DNA of 23,117 nucleotides, taken from assembly GCA_900088475.1 (NCBI GenBank), contig FLMG01002763.1:51115-74231 (forward strand), given 5' to 3'. A program made the translations under genes and the position numbers. The stretch comes from Hyphochytrium catenoides (lineage: Eukaryota; Sar; Hyphochytriomycetes; Hyphochytriales; Hyphochytriaceae). The notes beneath the pieces were generated by a model. It ran no database searches. It was not told the origin of the DNA and worked only from the letters and a program-made list of their open reading frames with translations. Below are positions 9,872 through 20,200 of the stretch, piece by piece; within the stretch, counting starts at the first letter, position 1, and the number at the start of each line of letters is the position of its first letter.

Positions 9872-10700
9872 CCCTTAGAGAATATAACTACAAGAATCCT
9901 AGCTCCCACCCATCCTTCTTGATCCGCAACAGGCTGATGACTCCTATTACTAAGCCCTCGTACCGTAAGAAAAGGCCCCAAGCAGAGTGATTAGTGGCGG
10001 TACTACTATGACCTACCCTCCATGGAACTTGCCTTCTTTAGTGCCTATGTTTTCTTAGGAGAAGAGGCTGATGATGGCTGTCCCGGAACCACGCCCGTTA
10101 GCTGTCTTTTTGTTCTTGTCCCCGGCTGCTTGTTACTCTCTTATGATACTGCCAAACGAGCTTTCCTAGTCAAAGTGATGGGCGATGGTTGGCAAGCTGT
10201 ACACAGTGTAATGAGGGAATGAAGAAGAAAAAGAACCACACAGGGCAGAACCTTAGGCTACGAGACAGAGAGGGAGAAATGCAGATACAAAGACAGCTAA
10301 GAGATACGTTAGAGATTTGGGATCACTGGAGAAGAACGAATAGCGGAGAAGGCTTGGGTGGAAGTTGATGTCTTGATCACTCCTGAAGAGTGATTCCTCC
10401 GCAGAAAAAGTCTCAAAATAGACGGAGGGCGGAGTAAGTGGGGGAACAAAGAGGGTTCATCTAAAGAAGATAGACGGCACTTATTTCGCTGCAGGGGAAC
10501 AAAGGTCGTCCAGCTTTGTGGAGGGCGTGCAAGGTAGAGGCGTACAGAGATATACTGTACTACTGCTAATTGTACCGGGATATATAAGACAGAGCGGGAA
10601 GAGATGAGTTGATGGGTGACACACGAGGGGAGGCAGAAGTGGTGTTTGCTCTTGCCATCAGCCAAGCTCCTGAGTGTATTACTACGCTACAAATGAATGG

Positions 10701-10777
10701 ACATACAGTTAGAATTTAGTTTGATGTCCTCATACTACTACTGACATCTTGGTCATTGGTTTGGCTAAACTGTATGT
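10701..10777. repeat. Nested inverted repeat
   Basis: Outer arms ACATACAGTT (10701-10710) and AACTGTATGT (10768-10777) are perfectly complementary. Inner arms GATGTC (10723-10728) and GACATC (10743-10748) nest inside them. The 77-bp unit could fold as a long hairpin or be a remnant of a small terminal-inverted-repeat element. I found no clear target-site duplication. Confidence 0.45.
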
Positions 10778-11114
10778 TTTTATCATCAACCTGAAAATAG
10801 TCCGCTCTGGGAAGACCTATGCACTTACAGTAATAGCCTTTATAACAAGGCCTTACAAGACATGGGCCAGTTATAGTAATAGCAGGTTTTGATGCTTGCA
10901 GAAAATTTAGTCAGAGTGGGTAGCACGATTGTTGGCTATGTATATATACATGGGATGGGTGGGCAACGGCGCGGATTTGGGATTGTAACTGCTGGACAGT
11001 CTTTTTGGGTTGAGAATAATCTGATCCTTCGCCGCCATTGATCTTATGAGCCGTCCCTAGTACCGTCCTGAGCTATAGCAATGCTGATAGTAGTTAAAAA
11101 ACTGTACAAGTGAG

Positions 11115-11477
11115 ATGCTTCCAGTAGATACACCGCCTATCAAAGCAGGCTCTAAGGCCAAGACTCAAGTCTTCCTGGATGTCTCTTCGTTCTATCTGCT
11201 TTGTCTCGAGGCACAAGTGCTACTCGTAGAGAAAACAGTGGTGGAGCAGGTGAGGCATTCCTTAGAGTTTTGCGATGACAGGTTCACGATGAGCTTCTCC
11301 TCCTCGCTCACCGCTGACCAACTCCTTCTCTTCGCAGTCACTCTACAGAGCCTTTCTCCATATCTCCCATGGCCCCGGTTCATCCGTAATCTTCTAACCT
11401 ACCTGGCTGTAGAGCTAAATCTGGGCCATTTCCATAGTCCTTACCTCACCAGCGCAGTAATCCAGGTGCAACAATAA
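11115..11477 (+). CDS. Hypothetical 120-aa ORF, single exon
   Basis: An ATG-initiated ORF, MLPVDTPPIKAGSKAK..., rich in Leu, Val and Phe, with no domain I recognise. It has no obvious signal peptide, although leucine-rich stretches could form amphipathic helices. Its TAA stop lies inside an AATAAA hexamer (11472-11477), which could be its poly(A) signal or coincidence. It lies 3' of the convergent FIP1 gene. Chance open frame is a serious alternative. Confidence 0.25.
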   Translation: MLPVDTPPIKAGSKAKTQVFLDVSSFYLLCLEAQVLLVEKTVVEQVRHSLEFCDDRFTMSFSSSLTADQLLLFAVTLQSLSPYLPWPRFIRNLLTYLAVELNLGHFHSPYLTSAVIQVQQ

Positions 11478-11891
11478 ATGGATTCCCCTAGAACTCCTAA
11501 TGTAGCCTCGTGGCGGCGATGCCTTACTCCGTAGCAGCTCTTTCTTGGTAACCCGAGATTGATTCCATAGTTGGCGGCACTGTCACCGTGGCTTTAGGGG
11601 GCCACACCCTTGAAGCAGGGGAGCGGCATACGATAGAGGAGATAGCAAAGGAACATAGACTCCTGGTACTTATGATGTAGAGTGGAGGGTCTGTCCTTTG
11701 AAATCGCACTCGTATTCCTGTTTCGCCACTGCTGCAGGAAAGTGGTAGTCTATATGAGAAACATGAGAGTGACAAGAGTTTTAACGTTAAGAAGGTGGAG
11801 CTTGAGAGGAGGCGAATGCGTCGGGCTGTATCTACAGGGCATATAAATGGCTCCAGGATTGGCCGTACTAGAATTTGTACATCCTTTGTTC
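11478..11891. other. 3' flank of FIP1, nothing recognised
   Basis: Between the hypothetical plus-strand ORF and the FIP1 stop codon. Minus-strand transcription of FIP1 must end here or further left. I see no clear AATAAA on the minus strand and no coding signal. Confidence 0.4.
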
Positions 11892-14575
11892 CTAGCGACG
11901 TTTCCTAGAGCTAACGTCATCATCCCCACGCATCTCTCGATAACTCCGTTTCCCCGGTGCATCGTGATCTCTTCTCCCGTCTCGGTCTCTCCCTCTTTCC
12001 CTGTCACCCCTACTTTCACCTCTCCCGCCTCCTCTTTCTCTGCTACGATCTCGGGAGTGTCGCTCACGATCACGATCCCTACTGCCTCTATTCCTATCAT
12101 GCCGGTCTCTGCTGGTGTCTCTTTCTCTTCTTCGTTCTCTATCCCTGTGTTCCCGACCATCACGGTCTCTCGAGTCATCCCTCTTTCGATGAGACTCCTG
12201 TCTGCTACGCCTGGCTCCATCTCTTTCACCATGATCTCTTTCCCTTTCTGCTTTGTCTTTGTCGTCCTTAGAAGGTGGCCTTCCTTGTCCTCCTCTGCCT
12301 CTTCCTGCTTGCTGTTCCATCCACGGACCTGGAGGAAAGGCGCCCGGCGGAGGACCACCCATCCATGGTGCCATCCCGCCAGCCATATCAAACATTCCCA
12401 TGGCGGCAGGACCGGCCCCTGCCATCCATGGTGGCCTAGGACCTCCCATGTCTCCTGGGCCCCAACCAGGCCGTCCTCTTCCCCCGCTCTGACCTGGACC
12501 AGCATAGGGAGGTCCGGGAGGCCCACGTGGGGCTCCAGGGTAGCCCATCAGAGAGGCTCCAGGACCCCATAAAGGGCCACGAGGAGGAGGAGCGCCAGGA
12601 ATCGGAAGGGAAGCTGTAGTACTTGAAGAGGGAGAAGAAGCCGGAGTCTCTCCTTGACTTTGGCTTTTGTTTGGGGTTCTGCTAGCAGATTCGGAAGCAG
12701 GTGCAGCATTGGTTTTGCTCCCTTGCGTCTCCTGCCGCAGTTAAGATTGACACGACAAGTTAGCAACAGACTACAGGGTCAGAAGGGGTCCCATCAATAT
12801 AAAGTAAGGAATTGACTATCTAGCATCCATGGAAGATCAGATCACCGTTCGTTACCTTAGAAGGTGCGGTTTCAGTCTGGACGTGTCAAGGCAAAATGTC
12901 AGTACTTGCTAAATTTTAGAGGGAAAACAAACACACTAGCAGATAGGTAGATAGCAATCAAGAGGGAGAATGGGACAGTGAAGTCCAAGTGAGCCAATTG
13001 TTGGCTTCTTCGAGGACACTAAGGAGAAAGAGATGCAAAACACGTATAATAAAAATGGATCTGAGCTTCCTACCTTCTTTCGCGAGCCCTGCTGTTGGGC
13101 AAGTAACACGTCCCTACGATGCTCTAATTGTTTGGCGCAGTATATCTGTTCACGTTTGGTCATTCTTACCCAAGGATAGACAAAAATCGCTGCGCAGGAT
13201 CACAAACAAAAACATGATTCCTACCCTCCACGTCTGTTCGTTGAAGCCATAGTTAAAGTAGTCCGCCAGATCCGCGCCTGGCTTTCTCCATGGCTTGTCC
13301 TCCAATGCGTCAATGTCCACATCAAAGGCTGTTTTTCTTCCTCCAGGTAACTGGAGATTCGTAGTAGACTGCATATAGTAAAATAGGAAGGAAGAACCAA
13401 GAATGGGGTGGCGCTTTAGAAGTTAAGTGATAACTTGCAGCATACTTCCACTGGTCACCAGCAAGTGACAGTAGCGAGAAGGATAGTGCCTGGACGTACA
13501 ATCAGGGCGCGCAAGAGCGCAAGAAGTAACAGCAAACCGACAGATTAGAATGACGGTGTTGGAGAGCACAATACACCCTGGAGAAGCATAAGCAGGTAGC
13601 GCAAGGATAAACGTCCGTAACCTAATCAGCATTGACCCGGAATGCGGCCAGATAACGGGTGAAGGTCAACGTGGGTGGATAAGTAGAGGGACAGGATGGC
13701 ACATGGACGATAGAGAAGCTTGGGCCGTCTGTCAGCCAAGGTCGCACCAGTAGCGAGGAGGTTGCAGTGCCAGCTTGTGAGCTTGAGACTGGACCTATAT
13801 TGGGAGAGTGGGCGCTACTGGCTCCTGTCCTCACATACTTGTTGCCACCTAACATGACAGGTCATGATTTATCAGAAAGTGACCACATCAGCGGTTGAGA
13901 GGAAAGAAGGACGAAAGTAGAAGAGATTAGAGCAAAGAAGAAGACGTTAGCGCAAACCATTTGGTTAGAACAGTAAAAGCCTCGTACCGCCAAACTTGAA
14001 GGTCGGCCTCGTATCTGTAACTACAATCTGAAAGTTTTCATCTTCATCCTCATCCTCATCATCCGCACCGTCCTGCACATCCTGCTGCTCAGTCATAGAA
14101 CCATTCTCAGATAGGTAGACGGCACTACCTGCGGTTGTTCCTCCTTTGTAATGCTAGGGAAAAGGTGCCGTGAGCTTTACGAAGGCGCGATAAACAGTTC
14201 TTATGTCGGTACCTTCTTTTAGAACTGAAATCGCCATAAAGCATAGCCTCAGCATCGTCTTTCAAGGGAAGGCGGAGTAAGAATATACCTCTATGATGAC
14301 TGCCCAGAACTATTACCTTCTGCATCGGTGCTGCGTTTGTCTCCTGAGGCCGCCGTAACTGCGAAAGCTGTAGGCAAGACGTATTGCTTGGACCATTTAC
14401 AAACGGCAATAAGTAACCCTATTTCCATACCGGCGCTTGCTGACTTGGCGCTATCTCTGTCAGTAGTCTCCACGCTCTGCAACAAAAGCTCTCCTCCCAG
14501 ATCGTCGTCCTAGACATTGCAGCGTAACGTCAATTTCCACACAAATGAGTGTTGAGTCGTGTCCCGTACCTCCAT
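11892..14575 (-). CDS. FIP1: FIP1, pre-mRNA 3'-end-processing factor (10 exons, ~495 aa)
   Basis: FIP1 is a subunit of the nuclear cleavage and polyadenylation specificity factor; it bridges poly(A) polymerase and RNA or other subunits. Exons on the minus strand: 14575-14570, 14509-14431, 14358-14317, 14258-14213, 14124-13988, 13848-13748, 13368-13225, 13145-13074, 12876-12856, 12731-11892. All phases agree (1488 nt). The diagnostic Fip1 motif spans the exon 13368-13225 and continues into the next: [17 protein letters not shown], then [12 protein letters not shown] and IYCAKQ. An acidic N-terminal stretch ([12 protein letters not shown]) and [10 protein letters not shown] precede it, as in other Fip1 proteins. 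A Pro/Gly/Met-rich segment and a long Arg-Asp/Arg-Glu/Arg-Ser tail follow, ending SSRKRR. The start is ATG-GAG with a strong Kozak context (G at -3 and +4), split off by a 60-nt intron after two codons. A 21-nt microexon encodes TETAPSK. The acceptor at 14124 is the least certain boundary. Confidence 0.88.
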
Positions 14576-15312
14576 TTCTCCCAAAGATACAAAGCGCTAC
14601 CGGTACCACAAAGGACAGGGCTCGAGTTTGGACTTGAATGTCCCAGTAACTGGTTCTAACACTTTGACAAGCTACCTTTATCCGCAGGCGGATGCCACTA
14701 TGTAATCCTATGCTACAAAGTCCCTCCTAGTCATCGTTGCTCATCTTTATCCTCAATTGAGATTCCTCCGCATCTGTTGAAGCTCGACTCTGTTGTTCTG
14801 TGTCAATTCTGGAGCTTCATTCTCCAATAAAGATAGCCGGTAACGATGATCCTTTAAGCCGCCAACGACTATGCTTTTACCTCCGATAAAGCGCTACTGA
14901 ATTTTGTTGTTGTACTTCGTTGTTGACAGGGGAAAGAAATATCATTTTCGGAGTTTAATATCTGCGGTGTAGTAATATATCGGGTTAGGCCTTTATTCCT
15001 GAATTATGCAAGGCTTGAAGGCCTTTGGCCGTCAGGAAAAAGCCCTTACTCTGCTTTACGCACTACTGGCAATATACGAGGTTGGTGGAGGTCAATCGGA
15101 AGTCTAAGCCTGTCATTATGCCCCGAAGACTATTACTACTCCGATGGCTATGTTATATCACTGGTCTGGAGGTTTAGTAATAGCGCGGGCGCGCCGCTAA
15201 TTGCTATCCACCGAACTGCAGAAAGCTGAGCTCGCGGTCTCTGTGTCATCGATCTCTAAGTCACTTGTTTGCACCGTGGCACTTAGTATATAGGCCAGGC
15301 CAGAAGACTTCG
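14576..15312. promoter_or_regulatory. Divergent promoter region of FIP1 and eL21
   Basis: FIP1 is transcribed leftward from about here and eL21 rightward, so both promoters and first untranslated bases lie in this ~740-bp stretch. It holds no supported coding exon. Visible elements are a perfect inverted repeat ATCCGC-AG-GCGGAT (14680-14693), a GC-rich near-palindrome at 15180-15200 (core GGGCGCGCC) and a TATA-like GTATATAGG near 15287-15295. Which of these are functional is inference. Confidence 0.55.
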
Positions 15313-15625
15313 GTAAGTGAGATGAACTAAGAGCTGTCTTGAGAGGAAGGATAGGATCATAAGGGAGCGCATGGGTAGAGTATGAGTATCGTGGACACTC
15401 ACAAAGCGTCCATTTATCATTTGTCGGAGAATCGCCATCCTATCAGGGGTACATATAGCGGATAAGTGGAGGGTCACGAAAATCGCAGTGAGATACTTAG
15501 CGCGGTACTAGCGCGCGACAACTGGCTTAGGCTTCATTCAGCTCTGGTGGTTATCAGCTCACTTATGCGTAGAGAAGTGGTCCTGTTCGCCAGCTAATCA
15601 CACCATTACGTCCTCTATTTTTCAG
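15313..15625 (+). other. 5'UTR intron of the eL21 gene
   Basis: A consensus donor (CG then GTAAGT) at 15313 and a strong acceptor (CTATTTTTTCAG) ending at 15625 define a 313-nt intron. Five untranslated bases separate it from the ATG at 15631. Leader introns are common in ribosomal protein genes. The acceptor is firm; the donor is the best of several. Confidence 0.6.
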
Positions 15626-15630
15626 GAACG

Positions 15631-16238
15631 ATGCCACACTCACACGGTTACCGTGCGCGTACGCGCTATATGTTTGCGCGTCCGTTCCGCCGCCATGGTG
15701 TGATCCCTCTCTCCAACTACTTGATCACCTACAAGACCGGAGACTATGTAGATATCAAGGCTCACGGTGCCGTGCACAAGGGCCTCCCTCACAAGAACTA
15801 CCACGGCCGGACCGGTATCATCTACAATGTTACCAAGCGCGCCGTAGGTGTCCGTGTGAACAAGCAGGTTGGCAACCGCATCATCCACAAGCAAGTGACT
15901 GTGCGTGTAGAGCACGTGCACCCTTCCAAGTGCCGTGATGAGGTTATCCGCAGAGTCAAGGAGAATGAGGCCAAGAAGACCGAGGCTCGTCAGTCCAAGG
16001 GTAAGTGAGGTTAAGATATGATAGACCTGCTTGCCCCTGGCCGCTGACATTGCATGCTCGTCTCTACCGGTCTTCGTTGACATCTTTACTGTTGTGGCTC
16101 TCTCGTTTTCCCCGATTGAAAATAGTTCACTACGACCTCAAGCGCCACCCCAAGCCTCCTAAGGCTGGTTACACTCTGAAGACCAAGGGCCAGAAGCCCA
16201 CTCTCATGGCTGCGCAGCCATTCGTGGACCTGGTGTAA
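15631..16238 (+). CDS. RPL21: 60S ribosomal protein eL21
   Basis: A structural protein of the cytosolic large ribosomal subunit. Exon 15631-16000 encodes [15 protein letters not shown]..., with the family hallmarks [37 protein letters not shown] and [14 protein letters not shown] 125-nt intron (16001-16125, GTAAGT donor, AATAG acceptor) splits a valine codon. Exon 16126-16238 gives [20 protein letters not shown] and ends FVDLV-TAA. The product is 160 residues, the usual length for eL21. The start has A at -3. Codons mostly end in C or G, unlike the neighbouring genes, as expected for a highly expressed gene. A leader intron lies upstream and an AATAAA downstream. Confidence 0.98.
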
Positions 16239-16280
16239 ACGTGCAGCGGGAGTGCCCTGTTTGCTATACTTGGTGTGGAC

Positions 16281-16286
16281 AATAAA
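16281..16286 (+). terminator. Polyadenylation signal of eL21
   Basis: A canonical AATAAA 43 nt past the eL21 stop codon, in a short 3'UTR. The position is typical for a compact ribosomal protein transcript. Confidence 0.7.
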
Positions 16287-17296
16287 ATGGCTTCTGGTTA
16301 TAACCCTTTCGCGCTCCTATGTACCCGAAATACTAACTACTATGGAGTTTGAGTCTCCTGCCGCCTCTCTCGCCTGCACTACCCTCTTCACTCTGCTCTG
16401 CTCCTGTCGCCTGCCAATTACTTACCAGGGGATCGCAGCTAGAGGCCACGCTTGGCCCACAGTGTTCTGGAGGGCAATGGCGATCTGTAGGAGTGAAACC
16501 GCTAAAAATTCTTCTAGGAACCTTGGGAATCACAGAGAAAACTCCGTTGAGGTTTACTCTCATGTTGTAGCTAGAGCGCAGGTTATGAAAACTCTTGACT
16601 GCGTAGCAGGCAACGGGACAAGCGTGAACTAAGGATGATAGTACTATGGCCCGCCTTATGAGTAGCTTCGCCAACAGACGACACTTCCCTCTTATAAGTG
16701 CAAAGTCATCAGCCTAAACGCCAGGTTAAAGAGTGAGCAGCGTAGAAAGTAGAAGGGCAGTAAGGCATCATCACTTCCTCATCATCAAAGGACCCAGCCA
16801 TTCTGAGCTATTGTGCTGATGCCCTACCGACTAGTGGTTGCTTGCCATGATGATACCGTGACGATTCTGAATACCTATGACAGAATTGTTTCACTTCGGA
16901 ATGAAACGTGTTCCTGTGCCGAATGGTTACACTAGGACTGTGTGCTGATCTTTTTGGGTTCTGATGACCGTTCTAATGAGGAGAAAAGGTCAACAGAGCT
17001 CTTGCTTGGCCAACAACAGATGGGAAGAGCAAGACAAGGAGACGAAGGCACTAGACCATCGGCAGCGACCAGGGACACCTCTCTGACTTAAGCGCTAAGA
17101 TACTCGACCATCCCTAAGAGTAAGGTGGCATTGGCAGCTTGTCGACGCCGCTGATTAGCGCTTGTCGCCCTAGTAGTTGCGGTCCTTTGGTCCAGATTCT
17201 CCTTTGTAAGTACTTGAAGACTCGTTGTCTCAGCTCTCCTGGTACTCGCTCATCCAGCTCTCAGTCTCTCGGGAGAGTTTTGCTGCTTGAGGAAGA
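16287..17296. other. Intergenic region between eL21 and DPH6
   Basis: About 1 kb between two plus-strand genes. It should hold the DPH6 promoter and leader. ORFs here are short and show no family features. A small hairpin with a C(UUCG)G loop lies at 16888-16907. I see no tRNA boxes and no convincing snoRNA. Confidence 0.5.
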
Positions 17297-20200
17297 ATGA
17301 AGGTTGTGGGACTGGTCAGCGGCGGGAAAGACAGCTGCTTCAACATGATGAAGTGTGTCACGCATGGCCACGAAATCATTGTTCTTGCCAATCTCATGCC
17401 TCCTCCAGGTAGACTGGTCAACTCTAGCCTCTCTTCACACTAGCCTCTCCTTTCCTCAGTCCCAAAATCTCTATATACCTTCATCCACTTCCGAGTCTCC
17501 CTTCTCCCAAGCTTTGTGCTTTTTCTCCCATGCTTCCTCTGTCTCACAGTTCACCATCGGCCCTCTTTCCTCATCTCATCCTTTTGGTTCCTTAAATTGT
17601 AGGACGAGATGAGCTAGACAGCTTCATGTTCCAGTCCGCTGGCCATGACGCAATAGAGTATATTGCAGAATGTATGGAGTTGCCTTTGCTTAGAAAGGAG
17701 ATCAAAGGACAGGCACTGGAGCAAGGGTTGCAATATAATAGGAGAGAGAAGGACGAGGTGGAAGACCTCTACGAACTCCTAAGAGAAGTTAAGGTACACT
17801 ACGTGAGCTGGGAAAGCGGAAGGAGTGATTGTAGAGGCGAGAGGTGAACGAGGCAGAGCCATTGAGCGACAGAGAGAGAGGGTTAAAAGCAGATGCGCTC
17901 GGGTTCTTGCTCTTTATTGTGACCCTTTGACCTCTTCACTGATATATCCAGCTACACAGGGGGAGCAACTGATATAATGTCTGACTTCTCCTCCACTGGA
18001 CCACTTTTACCTTCGGAAAGGTCAAATATCCTGAAGTGGAAGCAGTAGCTTGCGGAGCCATTTTCTCTACTTACCAGAGGCTGCGAGTTGAGAACATGTC
18101 GGTGTATCTGCTTAACTCTCCCCCTGCCTCTGGCATTGGCCTCGGGATGTCGTACGCGTTTCTTTAGGGTCTGAAGTTTGCTCTCTATTGTGACGTCCTA
18201 TCCCACACTGAGCCCGATCTATCAGGCCTTATCTGATCTCTTTGTCCTTGGCTCCTCTTCCATTATCCTTTTTGCTAAATCTAGATAGTCTTTCACACAG
18301 CGATCGCTGATGGGTGTCCCTTTCCTTCCCAGATGCTCTCGACTCGGCCTTGTGTCTTTGTGCTATTTATGGAGAAGGCCTCAGGAAGAGCTCCTTAAGG
18401 AAATGATAGATTCAGGCATCGACGCAGTGCTCGTTAAAGTTTCATCCATGGGCAAGTAGCGTGCTCACTTCTTCTTGTACCCTCATGTCTCCAGAAGGGT
18501 CGGGCATTTTCCTTATACTTTCCTGGCCCTTCCCCTGCTCCTGGCTCTATCGACTTCTCCTTATCACTACGCATGGTCCTTGATCGTCGTTCTTTTCTTC
18601 TCTTTCACGCTCATTTAGCTGACAAAGGCCTCCTATAGGTCTCGTTCCCAAGAAGCACTTAGGGCTGTCAGTAGCTGAGCTGTTTTCCTACTTCAAGCAG
18701 TTGGTATTCCAATTTACATTGCTCGTTCTCCTCTCTCTCATCCTCGGTCTCTTTCTTCACACCCGCTGAGAAGTCCCTTGCCTTTTATGTTTACCGCTTT
18801 CCTTCTGCGTATGAACCTCTGTCTTGAGATCATGCCTCTTCGTGTGCTTCCTTCCTCCAATTTCTCTTATGTTTACCTTCCTTCACATCATGTCCTCCCG
18901 TTTAGCGCTTCGACTACACTGTTTTTCCCTTCTAAGACTGATGAGTAGGATGAGAACTATCAGTTCCATGTATGTGGCGAGGGAGGAGAGTACGAGACCC
19001 TTACACTAGACTGCCCTCTGTTCAAACGCAAGATAGTCATGTGAGCTTTCCTGATACATTGGACAAGCTCCACTTGCATTTACTTCCTAAGCAGCCCCAC
19101 TTCTTCTGGTCATTTCAATATGTCTACCCACTTCGCTCTGTCAACCTCCAGCGCTAAACTTTATACTATTCACACCTCAGATGAGGGTCGCTAACCTGCG
19201 TCTAGTTCGCCGGAATCCACCTTGTCTGGTTCACAAGAGCCTACCGTGTCATCTGTTCTATGGCCATCTGCGCCTTTTCCTCTATAAAGGGATCGTTACA
19301 TGATGCCCCTAACCATCTTAATATGTCCGCTCTCCCCGCTCCAGAGATGAGTCAGAGGTTCTGATACATTCGGACGACATGTTTTCGCCGGTCGGCATTC
19401 TACGAATCAAGAGATTGCACACAGAAGCAAAGGAGCCTCAGCCTTGGCCTTGTGCCCTCTCCCTCTCTCTGGTTCCTTCCTCGCCCTCTTCGGCCAGAGG
19501 TGACACTGGAATAGAGCTCTCACCTTCCCATGCCCAAATGAGAAGAGTGGCTGTTGAAAACCTACGACCAAGTATTTCTTGCTCCGATGGCCAGGTTGTT
19601 ATAGGGAATATAGCGGCCACCGCTGAGACTAGGACATCGAGAGCAGGAGAAGGCAGACAGGGAGAAAAAGAGCTCACAGAGGAGATGGAGAGCGCTATGA
19701 CAGAGTTAAAGAGGCTGTTAGAGCTAACAGGGGTGGGCCTAGAGGATGTTTTCTTTGTTTATTTATATGTCAGCGACATGGGCCAGTTCAAACTTATCAA
19801 TGAGGTTTACTGCCGGTACTTCGGCACCAATCCACCCTCCAGGTACGAGAAGAGCCTAGCAACTATTATGGCTCTCAGTATACCGTTTCAGCAGAACATG
19901 TGCTCCATATCTCTTGGTCATATCATCCCATTATCTCGCGTCCTTCTTAGCATCTTCATGTTGTGCATTAAGAGACAGCTATGCTTCGCTTTGGCCTTGT
20001 CCAACTTTGTATGGATTGGGGGTTAATGTTCCTAATCCTGGTGTAGAGTATGTGTTGAACTACCGCTCAAGGATAGAGGAGTACTTATCTCGTGCCTGGC
20101 GCAAAAGGTTTGGGTTCTTCTGCCCTATAACTCTCGTTCTCCTATATGTCTATGTTTCAGCTCCTTTCGCAAATCTTACTCTTTTCGCCTTTGTTCTCTT

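Larger units (their letters stand above)
9595..11114. other. Gap between the TALE/CW gene and FIP1, mostly without recognisable content
   Basis: About 1.5 kb between two minus-strand genes. It holds a small GC hairpin (9853-9871), a nested inverted repeat (10701-10777) and a 66-codon plus-strand ORF (10022-10222, MELAFFSAYVF...) with no recognisable domain. I see no tRNA, homology-bearing exon or transposase. Part should be the TALE/CW promoter and part may be FIP1 3'UTR. Confidence 0.5.

Noticed and set aside
10309-10665. 118-codon minus-strand ORF
   Set aside because: It opens with TTG and not ATG, has no recognisable domain or splice partner, and lies in a gap.
11750-12526. 258-codon minus-strand ORF in another frame of FIP1's last exon
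   Set aside because: Its peptide is repetitive and shows no family. The competing frame is phase-linked to the conserved Fip1 motif.
11847-12572. 241-codon plus-strand ORF rich in Ser, Pro and Ile
   Set aside because: It is antisense to the Arg-Asp-rich tail of FIP1, and the low-complexity codons keep the opposite strand open.
15640-16083. 147-codon ORF antisense to eL21
   Set aside because: It is a mirror of the biased codons of eL21 on the plus strand. The sense product is a conserved ribosomal protein.
19843-20022. Read-through of DPH6 exon 7 after NPPSR (YEKSLATIMALS...)
   Set aside because: A GTACGAG donor at the conserved NPPS and phase continuity with the NVPNPGVEYVLNY exon favour splicing. 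The read-through ends without RidA features.
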